Assembly: GCA_030158535.1 (NCBI GenBank)
Contig: JAOASV010000192.1
Location: 938 to 8,657, forward strand
Direction: 5' to 3'
Length of the DNA stretch: 7,720 bases
Origin: Sediminibacterium sp.
GTDB lineage: Bacteria > Bacteroidota > Bacteroidia > Chitinophagales > Chitinophagaceae
The notes under the pieces: model-generated
The model's database searches: none
The model's input: only the letters and a program-made list of their open reading frames with translations
Told to the model about the DNA's origin: nothing
Part shown: positions 1-6,600 of the stretch, in pieces
Numbering within the stretch: the first letter of the stretch is position 1
Layout of the letters: each line of letters begins with the position of its first letter
Made by a program: the position numbers and the translations under genes

Positions 1-54
1 GATTCACTTATTACAGTATTGGTAGAGCAAGCATTTAATGAGCATATAGTATGA
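1..54 (+). CDS. 3' end of an unidentified upstream gene (partial)
   Basis: Frame 1 is open from the left edge for 17 codons (ending ...QAFNEHIV) and stops at TGA 52-54. That stop overlaps the ATG of the next gene in an ATGATGA arrangement, which is typical of translationally coupled operon genes. The fragment is too short to identify. From the context, a nucleotide-sugar enzyme, glycosyltransferase or other polysaccharide gene is likely, but this is inference only. A 17-codon open frame could also occur by chance, so the stop/start overlap is the main support. Confidence 0.5.
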   Translation, partial: DSLITVLVEQAFNEHIV

Positions 55-1028
55 TGAAAAATAAAACGGTTTTAATTACAGGAGCAGCAGGATTTTTAGG
101 ATCGCATTTATGCGACCGCTTTGTATCTGAAGGCGCCAATGTAATTGCCATGGATAATTTAATTACCGGCGATGAAAAAAATATTGAGCACTTAAAAGGC
201 TTGCCCAATTTTTCATTTGTACTTCATGATATTACAAAGCACATCACTATTGATGGGCCGCTTGATTATATTTTACATTTTGCTTCACCAGCAAGTCCTA
301 TCGATTATTTAAAAATTCCTATTCAAACTTTAAAAGTTGGGGCGCTTGGTACGCATAACTGCTTGGGTCTTGCAAAAGATAAAGGAGCAAGAATACTTGT
401 GGCTAGTACCAGTGAAGTATACGGAGATCCACTTGTACATCCTCAACCAGAATCTTATTGGGGTAATGTAAATCCTGTGGGTCCAAGAGGCGTATATGAT
501 GAAGCCAAAAGGTTTATGGAATCGATCACAAGGGCTTATCATACATTTCATGGTGTTGAAACCAGAATTGTGCGCATATTTAACACCTATGGTCCCCGCA
601 TGCGACTCAATGATGGTAGGGCTTTACCAGCATTTATTGGTCAAGCACTTAGGGGCGAAGACCTTACCGTTTTTGGTGATGGTTCGCAAACAAGAAGCTT
701 TTGTTATGTAAGTGATTTAATTGAAGGTATTTATAGACTCTTGTTAAGCGATTATTCGATGCCAGTAAATATTGGCAACCCACACGAAATTTCATTAATA
801 GATTTTGCACAAGAGGTGTTAAAATTAACGGACGCTGGCGTAAAAATAATTTACAAACCACTTCCTATAGATGATCCCAAGCAGCGTCAGCCAGATATTA
901 CCAAAGCATCTGAATTGTTAGCTTGGGCACCAACTGTTTCTCGTGCCGAAGGTCTTCAAAAAACCTATGCTTATTTTAAGTCATTGCCAAAGTCAGAATG
1001 GACTAAGCAACCTAAAAGCTTTTCTTAA
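51..1028 (+). CDS. UDP-glucuronate decarboxylase (UDP-xylose synthase), extended SDR family
   Basis: This enzyme converts UDP-glucuronate to UDP-xylose and CO2 using tightly bound NAD+. It is cytosolic and supplies a precursor for surface or exported polysaccharide. The 325-residue protein has the extended SDR layout. The Rossmann motif GxxGxxG lies at residues 11-17 (TGAAGFLGSHL), the catalytic Ser/Thr region at 119-125 (STSEVYG), and YxxxK is Tyr149/Lys153. The block FNTYGPRM, then NDGRALPAF, then GDGSQTRSFCYVSDL in the middle and C-terminal part is characteristic of UDP-xylose synthases and separates it from dTDP-glucose dehydratases and UDP-glucose epimerases. The length matches bacterial single-domain members; there is no ArnA-type formyltransferase fusion. 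Two ATGs (51 and 54) are possible starts. The first overlaps the upstream stop and neither has an SD. The gap to rfbD is 11 nt, so they are probably cotranscribed. Confidence 0.93.
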   Translation: MMKNKTVLITGAAGFLGSHLCDRFVSEGANVIAMDNLITGDEKNIEHLKGLPNFSFVLHDITKHITIDGPLDYILHFASPASPIDYLKIPIQTLKVGALGTHNCLGLAKDKGARILVASTSEVYGDPLVHPQPESYWGNVNPVGPRGVYDEAKRFMESITRAYHTFHGVETRIVRIFNTYGPRMRLNDGRALPAFIGQALRGEDLTVFGDGSQTRSFCYVSDLIEGIYRLLLSDYSMPVNIGNPHEISLIDFAQEVLKLTDAGVKIIYKPLPIDDPKQRQPDITKASELLAWAPTVSRAEGLQKTYAYFKSLPKSEWTKQPKSFS

Positions 1029-1039
1029 AATATTTGCCC

Positions 1040-1909
1040 ATGTCTAAGCCGCTTATTGTAGTTACAGGAAAAAATGGACAACTAGGTTCGGAGCTTCAAT
1101 TGCTTGCGCCATTATATGATACGCAATATGATTTTTTATTTGTTGACAGATCTCAACTAGATTTATCTTCTAATGATTCTATTGACAACTTTTTTGAAGC
1201 CCATACGCCTTCAGTTGTTATCAACTGCGCCGCTTATACGGCAGTAGATAAAGCAGAAACAGATAGAGAAGCAGCCTTTCAAATTAATGGGACAGCCGTA
1301 GGAAAATTAGCTGCTCACGCAGCTGCGGTCAATGCTTTATTTATTACTGTTTCTACCGATTATGTTTTTAATGGCAATGGCACAAGCCCATACTTGCCTT
1401 CTGATGCAACAGATCCTGTTAATTATTATGGCGAATCAAAAGCAGTTGGCGAACAGTTGGCTTTAGTAAACAATCCTAGTAGCATTATTATTAGAACATC
1501 ATGGGTGTATAGCCGCTTTGGCAATAATTTTGTAAAAACAATGATGCGTTTAATGGGGGAGCGCCCATCCTTACATGTAGTAGGTGATCAAATAGGAGCA
1601 CCAACATACGCTGCCGATTTAGCTGCTGCCATCATGCATATGGTTGCCCAAAAAGTAGCTGGCAATAAGCATAGTGGTGTTTACCATTATAGCAATAGCG
1701 GAAATATTAGTTGGTACGATTTTGCGGTGGCCATTGGTCAAATGATTCATTCGAATTGCGCGGTTGCAAAAATTGGCTCCGAGGCGTTTCCAACGCCAGC
1801 CAAGCGACCTCGTTATTCACTGATGGATTGCAGTGCCATCATTCAGGATTTTGGCGTTCAACAACCTGCCTGGGAGGATAGTTTAAAAGTATGTATACCG
1901 CTGATATAA
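1040..1909 (+). CDS. rfbD: dTDP-4-dehydrorhamnose reductase (RmlD)
   Basis: This is the last step of dTDP-L-rhamnose synthesis: NAD(P)H-dependent reduction of dTDP-4-dehydro-L-rhamnose in the cytosol. From ATG 1040 the protein has 289 residues, normal for the family. Visible motifs are the nucleotide-binding GKNGQLG at residues 10-16, STDYVFNG starting at Ser105 (catalytic Thr106), YYGESK giving Tyr130/Lys134, and RTSWVYSRFGNNFV downstream, a typical RmlD stretch. The Thr/Tyr/Lys spacing agrees with the known RmlD catalytic triad. An in-frame TTG at 1034 would add two residues, but the ATG at 1040 is preferred. There is no SD. The gene follows the UDP-xylose synthase by 11 nt and ends just before a strong terminator, so it is the last gene of the operon. 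No rmlA, rmlB or rmlC lies in the window; they may be upstream or elsewhere. Confidence 0.93.
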   Translation: MSKPLIVVTGKNGQLGSELQLLAPLYDTQYDFLFVDRSQLDLSSNDSIDNFFEAHTPSVVINCAAYTAVDKAETDREAAFQINGTAVGKLAAHAAAVNALFITVSTDYVFNGNGTSPYLPSDATDPVNYYGESKAVGEQLALVNNPSSIIIRTSWVYSRFGNNFVKTMMRLMGERPSLHVVGDQIGAPTYAADLAAAIMHMVAQKVAGNKHSGVYHYSNSGNISWYDFAVAIGQMIHSNCAVAKIGSEAFPTPAKRPRYSLMDCSAIIQDFGVQQPAWEDSLKVCIPLI

Positions 1910-1917
1910 AGTCATAA

Positions 1918-1946
1918 AAAAAGCCGCAATAAAATTGCGGCTTTTT
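1918..1946. terminator. Bidirectional intrinsic terminator between rfbD and tRNA-Gln
   Basis: A perfect 13-bp inverted repeat (AAAAAGCCGCAAT / ATTGCGGCTTTTT) with a 3-nt loop has a GC-rich core. The T-run is T5 on the + strand and T7 on the - strand. It lies 8 nt after the rfbD stop and 4 nt beyond the tRNA-Gln 3' end on the opposite strand, so one hairpin can end both converging transcripts. Confidence 0.9.
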
Positions 1947-1950
1947 AAGT

Positions 1951-2024
1951 TGGTTGCCCGACCTGGATTCGAACCAAGACAAACTGCACCAAAAACAGTC
2001 GTACTACCATTATACTATCAGGCA
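1951..2024 (-). tRNA. tRNA-Gln (anticodon UUG), CCA encoded
   Basis: The reverse complement folds into a full cloverleaf. The acceptor TGCCTGA pairs with TCGGGCA, with one U-G pair. The D arm is GTAT/GTAC around the loop AATGGTA. The anticodon stem ACTGT/GCAGT holds the loop TTTTGGT, giving anticodon UUG at positions 34-36. The T arm is CTTGG / TTCGAAT / CCAGG. The discriminator is A and the 3' CCA is encoded at 1951-1953. Without CCA the tRNA is 71 nt. The U1-A72 end pair agrees with glutamine identity known from other bacteria. It is transcribed towards rfbD and ends at the shared terminator. Confidence 0.95.
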
Positions 2025-2030
2025 ATCCGG

Positions 2031-2048
2031 CCATTCATTTCTGAATGG
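2031..2048 (-). other. Small hairpin in the tRNA-Gln 5' leader
   Basis: Read on the minus strand, CCATTCA-GAAA-TGAATGG forms a 7-bp stem capped by a GNRA-type GAAA tetraloop. It ends 6 nt before the mature tRNA 5' end. The predicted transcription start, about 5-7 nt after the -7 element, falls near 2046-2048, so the primary transcript would begin at or near this stem. A role in stability or RNase P processing is inference. Confidence 0.5.
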
Positions 2049-2052
2049 GCTG

Positions 2053-2084
2053 CAAAAATAGGGGGCAACTTAAAATTTTCCAAA
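2053..2084 (-). promoter_or_regulatory. Bacteroidota-type promoter of tRNA-Gln
   Basis: On the minus strand, TTTG (2084-2081) is followed after 20 nt by TATTTTTG (2060-2053). This matches the Bacteroidota sigma-70-type consensus TTTG...TAnnTTTG with usual spacing. The -7 element ends 28 nt before the tRNA 5' end. Confidence 0.75.
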
Positions 2085-2203
2085 TATTTTAGAGTCGATT
2101 TTCACTAAAACCTTCAAAATCAGACTATAATTTAGCGTCGGGCTCCTAAATGGCACTCACTTTGTTCAAATGTTTTATATTTAAAGGACAAAACACTAAA
2201 CCC

Positions 2204-2878
2204 ATGCAAAAATTACTCTTGTTATCTGTTTTTATCGGTTGCTTGTTTTTACTCTCATTTAGAGATGATAAAAAGAAAAAGATTGTTTTTTTTGGTGACT
2301 CTATTACCGAGCAAGGCGCTAAACCAGGTGGATACATTAGAGTAATGGAGCAGATGCTTGCAACTGCAGGTAAGGCTCAAAAATATGAATTAGTAGGTGC
2401 TGGTATTGGCGGCAATAAAGTATATGATTTATACTTACGCATGGACAATGATGTGCTTTCAAAAAATCCGGATATCGTTGTTATATATATAGGTGTAAAT
2501 GATGTGTGGCATAAAGCTTCTTCAGGTACCGGTACCGATTACTGGAAGTTTGGCCCATTTTATGAAGCTATCGTTAAAAAAATTCAGGCAACGGGTGCTA
2601 AAGTGGTAGTGTGTACGCCAGGGGTTATTGGTGAAAGAACGGACAATAGCAATCAACTAGATGGGGATCTTAATTTATACAGCAAATGGATTCGTGATTT
2701 TAGCGCAAAAAATAATTTGCCACTTGTGGATGTACGCAAAGTATTTATGGATTACAGTACGGCTAATAACCCTTCCAATCAGGAGTCTAAAATTTTAACC
2801 ACCGACCGCGTGCATTTAAACGAAAAAGGCAATGCAGTATTAGCGGAAGCGATGTGGAATGTATTAGCACCTATGTAG
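2204..2878 (+). CDS. SGNH/GDSL-family hydrolase with N-terminal signal or anchor
   Basis: This is a serine esterase or acyl/acetyl hydrolase of the SGNH (GDSL_2) fold, probably exported. The substrate cannot be read from the sequence; carbohydrate deacetylases, lysophospholipases and thioesterases share this fold. From ATG 2204 there are 224 residues. A short basic start and a hydrophobic stretch (residues 4-19) suggest a signal peptide or anchor. Block I is FFGDSITEQG with nucleophile Ser33, block II is GAGIGGNKVYDL with Gly70 as the likely oxyanion glycine, block III is GVND with Asn99, and block V is DRVH with Asp201 and His204. All four catalytic blocks are intact. An in-frame ATG at 2150 would add 18 residues ahead of the signal peptide and is disfavoured. 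Cys13 lies in the hydrophobic stretch, but hydrophobic residues follow it, so a lipoprotein is unlikely. The gene stands alone, convergent with tyrS 8 nt away. No clear promoter was found. Confidence 0.88.
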   Translation: MQKLLLLSVFIGCLFLLSFRDDKKKKIVFFGDSITEQGAKPGGYIRVMEQMLATAGKAQKYELVGAGIGGNKVYDLYLRMDNDVLSKNPDIVVIYIGVNDVWHKASSGTGTDYWKFGPFYEAIVKKIQATGAKVVVCTPGVIGERTDNSNQLDGDLNLYSKWIRDFSAKNNLPLVDVRKVFMDYSTANNPSNQESKILTTDRVHLNEKGNAVLAEAMWNVLAPM

Positions 2879-2916
2879 TTGCTACTTTATTCGGCAATCA
2901 CCAAGTAGTAATTTTT
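2877..2916 (+). terminator. Possible terminator of the SGNH hydrolase gene, inside the 3' end of tyrS
   Basis: Positions 2877-2887 can pair with 2903-2913 over about 11 bp (core CTACTT/AAGTAG, with two G-U pairs and an AT-rich outer part). The loop is 15 nt and a T5 run spans 2912-2916. It begins at the SGNH stop codon and lies mostly inside the last tyrS codons on the other strand. The large loop and low GC make it a weak call. Confidence 0.3.
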
Positions 2917-4170
2917 CTTGCCTTTTTGAAGCAGTAAGTACTTGCTTTGTAAAAGGTCATGTGTATCAATACTTGATTTTTCGGGGCCTATTTTTGTTTT
3001 GTTAAGTCCAATACCTCCCGCTTGCCACATTTTTTTGGCTTCTCCTTTACTAGGGAAAATATTGGTTTCTACCAGTAAGTCTATAAGGTCGAAACCGTTA
3101 GCTAGAGCAGCTTTGCTAATTTTAGCAGTAGGTACGCCTTCCATTACTTGTAAAAGTTCGTTTTCATTTAAACTTTGTAATACCTCAGTAGTGGCGTTAC
3201 CAAATAAAATATCCGAAGCTTTTATGGCAAAGTCTAAATCGGCGGCGCTATGTACCCAAGACGTTAGGCGCTCTGCTAATTTTTTTTGTAGGAGTCTTAA
3301 GTGTGGCGCAGCTTCATGTTCTGTAAGCAAAGCTTCAATTTCTGCAACAGGCAAAAGGGTAAATATTTTAATCCAACCTTTGGCGTCATCATCAGAAGCA
3401 TTGAGCCAAAACTGATAGAACTGATAGGGGCTTGTTTTTTTAGGATCTAACCAAATGTTTCCTTTTTCAGTTTTACCAAATTTACCGCCGTCTGCTTTTT
3501 TAATAAGTGGGCAGGTAAATGCAAAAGCTTCACCGCCTGTTTTGCGTCTAATAAGTTCGGTACCTGTGGTGATATTTCCCCACTGATCACTGCCACCCAT
3601 TTGAAGTTTACAATTTTTGTTCTGGTACAACCAGTAAAAATCGTAACCCTGAATAAGTTGATAGGTGAATTCAGTAAAGCTCATACCGGTATCGCCTTCT
3701 AATCTCTTTTTTACACTGTCTTTAGCCATCATGTAGTTGACAGTGATATGTTTACCTGCGTCTCTAATAAAAGAAAGAAAATTGATTTCTTTAAACCAGT
3801 CATAGTTATTTACCATAACGGCTGCATTTTTTTTAGCAGCATCAAAGTCTAAGAATTTTTCTAGTTGTTTACGAACGCCTTCTTGGTTATGGAGTAATAT
3901 ATCTTCTGATAATAAATTACGCTCTTCACTTTTTCCCGAAGGGTCGCCCACCATACCGGTAGCTCCACCCACAAGTGCATAGGGCTTATGTCCTGCATTT
4001 TGTAGATGAACGAGTAGTAAAATAGGCACGAGGCTTCCTATGTGTAAACTATCTGAAGTAGGGTCAAATCCAATATAGCCAGACACCATTTCTTTGGCTA
4101 GTAATTCTTCTGTTCCTGGCATCATGTCCTGAATCATGCCTCTCCAACGTAGTTCTTCTATCAAAGTCAT
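2887..4170 (-). CDS. tyrS: Tyrosyl-tRNA synthetase (class I, TyrS)
   Basis: This enzyme charges tRNA-Tyr with tyrosine in the cytosol. The 427-residue product has normal bacterial TyrS length. Residues 34-46 hold GFDPTSDSLHIGS with the HIGH-type signature HIGS at 43-46. GGATGMVGDPSGKSEER follows in the Rossmann domain. GSDQWGN is at 193-199 and the KMSKS-type loop is KFGKT at 230-234. The C-terminal part from about residue 355 (FPSKGEAKKMWQAGG, then GPEK) is an S4-like RNA-binding domain. The start ATG gives the usual MTLIEELRWRG opening and has no SD. A -7 element lies 20 nt upstream. No T-box leader fits in the short upstream region. The gene is single, divergent from the RDD gene and convergent with the hydrolase. 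Confidence 0.97.
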   Translation of the reverse strand: MTLIEELRWRGMIQDMMPGTEELLAKEMVSGYIGFDPTSDSLHIGSLVPILLLVHLQNAGHKPYALVGGATGMVGDPSGKSEERNLLSEDILLHNQEGVRKQLEKFLDFDAAKKNAAVMVNNYDWFKEINFLSFIRDAGKHITVNYMMAKDSVKKRLEGDTGMSFTEFTYQLIQGYDFYWLYQNKNCKLQMGGSDQWGNITTGTELIRRKTGGEAFAFTCPLIKKADGGKFGKTEKGNIWLDPKKTSPYQFYQFWLNASDDDAKGWIKIFTLLPVAEIEALLTEHEAAPHLRLLQKKLAERLTSWVHSAADLDFAIKASDILFGNATTEVLQSLNENELLQVMEGVPTAKISKAALANGFDLIDLLVETNIFPSKGEAKKMWQAGGIGLNKTKIGPEKSSIDTHDLLQSKYLLLQKGKKNYYLVIAE

Positions 4171-4190
4171 AGGGGTGTGCTTATTTGTTG

Positions 4191-4198
4191 CAAAAGTA
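4191..4198 (-). promoter_or_regulatory. tyrS: -7 element of the tyrS promoter
   Basis: On the minus strand TACTTTTG is an exact match to TAnnTTTG. Transcription would start near 4185, giving a leader of only about 15 nt. No TTTG is found 19-21 nt upstream; the nearest similar string, TTGA at 4230-4227, is too far. Confidence 0.5.
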
Positions 4199-4235
4199 AG
4201 GAATAGTTAGTAGGCGTATTACGGGTTCAAGCCGT

Positions 4236-4243
4236 TATTTTTG
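4236..4243 (+). promoter_or_regulatory. -7 element of the RDD-hscA unit, possibly giving a leaderless mRNA
   Basis: TATTTTTG exactly matches TAnnTTTG and ends 4 nt before the ATG at 4248. A start 5-7 nt downstream of the element would fall on or next to the A of the start codon. No proper -33 TTTG is visible at the expected distance. Confidence 0.5.
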
Positions 4244-4247
4244 CAGT

Positions 4248-4640
4248 ATGAAAAAAGTAGGAGACGGCACCCGGGTATTAAACTTTTTAGTGGATACGAT
4301 ACTCTATTGGATACTAGCGGTACTGTTATACAAATGGTGGAACTTTCATGTTTTGTACTGGGGCTATATGCACTTAAATTTTGGGTGGTTTTTCTTTGGA
4401 TCCCTCTTTGTCTACTATTTTATTTTTGAATTCTTATTTGCCAAAACACCTGCCAAATGGCTTACGGGTTGTAAGGTAGTTTCTAGTAAAAGCACCCCTG
4501 CTAGCACGCTAAAAGCGAGTGTAGGGCAAATATTGATAAGGTCATTAGCGAGGCTCATACTCATAGATCCATTTTTTATTCCGTTTTTAGGAAGCACTTT
4601 GCATGACCATTTGAGTGGAACTATGGTGGTAGAGTCGTAA
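4248..4640 (+). CDS. RDD-family integral membrane protein
   Basis: This is a small inner-membrane protein of 130 residues with three predicted membrane segments, at about 10-28, 45-64 and 93-115. The family features are visible. Near the N-terminus Arg9 and Asp16 occur in GTRVLNFLVDTIL. TPAKWLTGCKVV follows the second segment (residues 67-78). The C-terminal signature RSLARLILIDPFF ... LHDHLSGTMVV spans 98-128. The function of RDD proteins is mostly unknown; some have been linked to ion or Na+/H+ transport, but that cannot be assigned here. There is no SD and the mRNA may be leaderless. The start at 4248 is favoured over any upstream frame because it places Arg9 in its usual position near the N-terminus. 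The gene is followed by hscA after 15 nt, so cotranscription is likely, but a functional link is not shown. Confidence 0.88.
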   Translation: MKKVGDGTRVLNFLVDTILYWILAVLLYKWWNFHVLYWGYMHLNFGWFFFGSLFVYYFIFEFLFAKTPAKWLTGCKVVSSKSTPASTLKASVGQILIRSLARLILIDPFFIPFLGSTLHDHLSGTMVVES

Positions 4641-4655
4641 TTTCGCAGCCTACTT

Positions 4656-6512
4656 ATGGCAAAGATTGGCATTAATATCGCAACAGGTAGCCTTCAAAAG
4701 GCTGAAATGATTGTAGGAATAGATTTGGGTACCACCAACAGTTTGGTGGCCATTATCCATCCTGAAACAAAGCAACCCGTTGCTTTAAAAGAGCATGATA
4801 GTTCTAGCTTAGTACCTAGTGTGGTACACTTCGACGTTTTTGGCAACCCAGAAGTAGGACAGGGGGCCAAGCGTTTTTTAGAAACAGACCCTGCTAATAC
4901 CATTTTTAGCGCCAAGCGCTTGATGGGTAAAAGCTATAAAGACGTAAGCCAGAGCGCTGGTTATTTTACCTATAAAGTAATTGATGACAATACCGATGCC
5001 CTTGTAAAAGTGCAGGTAGGTTCTAGTTTTTATTCTCCCACCGATTTATCATCTTTTATACTGGCAGAGCTTAAAAAGCGTGCCGAACATATTTTAAAAA
5101 CGCCCGTAACCAAAGCCGTTATTACAGTACCTGCGTATTTTAATGATGCACAGCGTCAGGCCACCCGCGATGCTGGTAAATTAGCTGGACTGGATGTACT
5201 CCGTATTGTAAATGAGCCAACGGCTGCAAGTTTAGCGTATGGCCTTGGACTTGAAAAAGAGGGGGAAACCACCATTGCGGTATACGATTTAGGAGGTGGC
5301 ACTTTTGACATTTCAATCCTTAAAATAACCGATGGGGTATTTGATGTACTCTCTACCAATGGGGATACTTATTTGGGTGGAGATGATATTGACCGTGCCA
5401 TCATTGATTACTGGTTAGCGCAAAAATCAATTGATATTAAAGTTTTACAAACCAATCCTAACTTATTACAAACCATACGTTTAAGTGCAGAAGAAGCTAA
5501 AAAAACTTTAAGCAGTTCGGATCAATTTGAAACAACCATTGATGGTCAAGTATATCAGATCACAAAGCCTGTTTTTGAATCTTTAATTGAATCAATTATC
5601 AGCAAAACCATTGCTTGTTGTCAAAATGCCCTAAACGATGCCAAGCTAAGTCCTGGTCAAATAGACTCCATTGTGATGGTTGGCGGTAGTACCCGTATTC
5701 CTGCTGTCAAGGCAGCTGTGGCTTCCTTTTTTGGAAAACCTGTCAATGACAGTATCAATCCGGATGAAGTGGTTGCGCTAGGTGCGGCAGTTCAAGCCGA
5801 TATTTTAGCCGGCAATAACAAAGACTTCTTACTCCTTGATATTACACCTTTAAGCCTTGGCATTGAAACCATGGGCGGCCTTATGGAAGTGCTTGTTCCA
5901 CGTAACTCAAAAGTGCCTACGCAGGTAGGAAGACAATATACCACGCATGTAGATGGTCAATCCAGTATGCGTATTTCGGTGTATCAGGGAGAGCGTGATT
6001 TGGTTAAAGACAACCGCAAACTAGCCGAGTTTAACCTGACAGGTATACCTGGTATGCCAGCTGGACTTCCTAAAGTTGAGATTCAATTTTTATTGAATGC
6101 TGATGGTATATTAGTAGTGAAAGCCAAGGAGTTACGAAGTGGTGTTGAACAAATTATTGAAGTAAAGCCAGCCCTAGATTTAACGGATGACCAGGTAGAA
6201 AAGATGCTACAGGATAGTATCGAAAATGCAGCTGCCGATATGGTGCTTAGGGCGCTAGTGGAAGCCAGAACAGAGGGGGAGCAGTTACTTGCCGTTACCG
6301 AAAAGTTTATGGTGAAGCACCAATCTTTGTTAAGTCCAGACGAGGTTACCCAAACCGCGCTTGCGTTGCAAGCGCTACAACTGGCTATCACAATGGAGGA
6401 CAAGAACCTAATTCAAGCCAAAATAGAAGCCCTCAACGAAACCACCAGGCCCTTTGCTGAGCGCGCCATGGACGAAGCCGTAAAGGGAGCATTAAAAGGG
6501 AAGTCTATCTAA
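4656..6512 (+). CDS. hscA: HscA, Hsp70-family chaperone of Fe-S cluster assembly type
   Basis: This is an ATP-dependent Hsp70 that in characterised systems works with HscB to help transfer Fe-S clusters from IscU. The product has 618 residues, close to the 616 of E. coli HscA. ATPase motifs are GIDLGTTNS (21-29), DLGGGTFDIS (211-220) and GGSTRIP (343-349). The interdomain linker and start of the substrate domain are DFLLLDITPLSLG (390-402), the beta domain runs to about 510, and a helical lid follows. HscA rather than DnaK is indicated by NTIFSAKRLMGKS, ETMGGLMEVLVPRNSKVP, QGERDLVKDNRKLAEF, the end MDEAVKGALKGKSI, and the lack of a Gly/Met-rich DnaK tail. ATG 4656 is preferred over ATG 4707 because HscA proteins carry a short extension before GIDLGTTNS. 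No hscB, iscU, iscS or fdx is adjacent, so the client is inferred from the family. There is no SD, and it is probably cotranscribed with the RDD gene. Confidence 0.87.
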   Translation: MAKIGINIATGSLQKAEMIVGIDLGTTNSLVAIIHPETKQPVALKEHDSSSLVPSVVHFDVFGNPEVGQGAKRFLETDPANTIFSAKRLMGKSYKDVSQSAGYFTYKVIDDNTDALVKVQVGSSFYSPTDLSSFILAELKKRAEHILKTPVTKAVITVPAYFNDAQRQATRDAGKLAGLDVLRIVNEPTAASLAYGLGLEKEGETTIAVYDLGGGTFDISILKITDGVFDVLSTNGDTYLGGDDIDRAIIDYWLAQKSIDIKVLQTNPNLLQTIRLSAEEAKKTLSSSDQFETTIDGQVYQITKPVFESLIESIISKTIACCQNALNDAKLSPGQIDSIVMVGGSTRIPAVKAAVASFFGKPVNDSINPDEVVALGAAVQADILAGNNKDFLLLDITPLSLGIETMGGLMEVLVPRNSKVPTQVGRQYTTHVDGQSSMRISVYQGERDLVKDNRKLAEFNLTGIPGMPAGLPKVEIQFLLNADGILVVKAKELRSGVEQIIEVKPALDLTDDQVEKMLQDSIENAAADMVLRALVEARTEGEQLLAVTEKFMVKHQSLLSPDEVTQTALALQALQLAITMEDKNLIQAKIEALNETTRPFAERAMDEAVKGALKGKSI

Positions 6513-6548
6513 TTTTCAGATTTAATTATTATTTGAAAATTATTTTTT
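6511..6548 (+). terminator. AT-rich intrinsic terminator after hscA
   Basis: An inverted repeat AATTTTCAGAT / ATTTGAAAATT (6511-6521 with 6531-6541, one G-U pair) has a 9-nt loop and is followed by T6 at 6543-6548. It overlaps the hscA stop codon. The position and T-run are right, but the stem is poor in GC, so it may be leaky. Confidence 0.5.
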
Positions 6549-6555
6549 GGAACCG

Positions 6556-6586
6556 TTTGTAAATTAATAATCATCCCTTATCTTTG
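6556..6586 (+). promoter_or_regulatory. rpsU: Bacteroidota-type promoter of rpsU
   Basis: TTTG (6556-6559), 19 nt, then TATCTTTG (6579-6586) is a full match to the phylum consensus with good spacing in an AT-rich context. Transcription should start near 6592, giving a leader of about 29 nt that carries the SD. Confidence 0.8.
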
Positions 6587-6600
6587 CAATCCTAAAAATC

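Noticed and set aside
2176..2183. TATATTTA as a -7 element for the SGNH hydrolase
   Set aside because: It has one mismatch to TAnnTTTG and no TTTG at the right distance upstream; such AT-rich matches are expected by chance.
2150..2203. Upstream ATG of the SGNH hydrolase adding 18 residues
   Set aside because: It would put a non-conserved stretch before a clear signal-like segment that starts at ATG 2204.
2204..2245. Lipoprotein signal (Cys13 after FIG) in the SGNH hydrolase
   Set aside because: The Cys lies in the middle of the hydrophobic core with more hydrophobic residues after it, and position -3 is Phe, so the lipobox is poor.
2942..3415. A 157-codon open frame on the plus strand opposite tyrS
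   Set aside because: It lies fully inside the well-supported tyrS gene, resembles no known protein, and its composition is that of an antisense shadow.
4638..4645. TAATTTCG as a separate promoter for hscA
   Set aside because: It mismatches the consensus, overlaps the RDD stop codon and has no -33 element; cotranscription explains the arrangement better.
4707..4709. Alternative hscA start at the ATG just before GIDLGTTNS
   Set aside because: It would give a DnaK-like N-terminus, but HscA proteins carry an extension of about 20 residues here. The ATG at 4656 gives a normal HscA length and tight spacing to the RDD gene.
6083..6403. A 106-codon open frame on the minus strand within hscA
   Set aside because: It is rich in Ser and other residues expected from the antisense of a coding region, has no promoter or start context, and hscA is intact across it.
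4656..6512. Calling this gene dnaK
   Set aside because: The C-terminus lacks the Gly/Met-rich DnaK tail, and several stretches (NTIFSAKRLMG, ETMGGLMEVLVPRN, ALKGKSI) follow the HscA pattern. There is also no dnaJ or grpE nearby.
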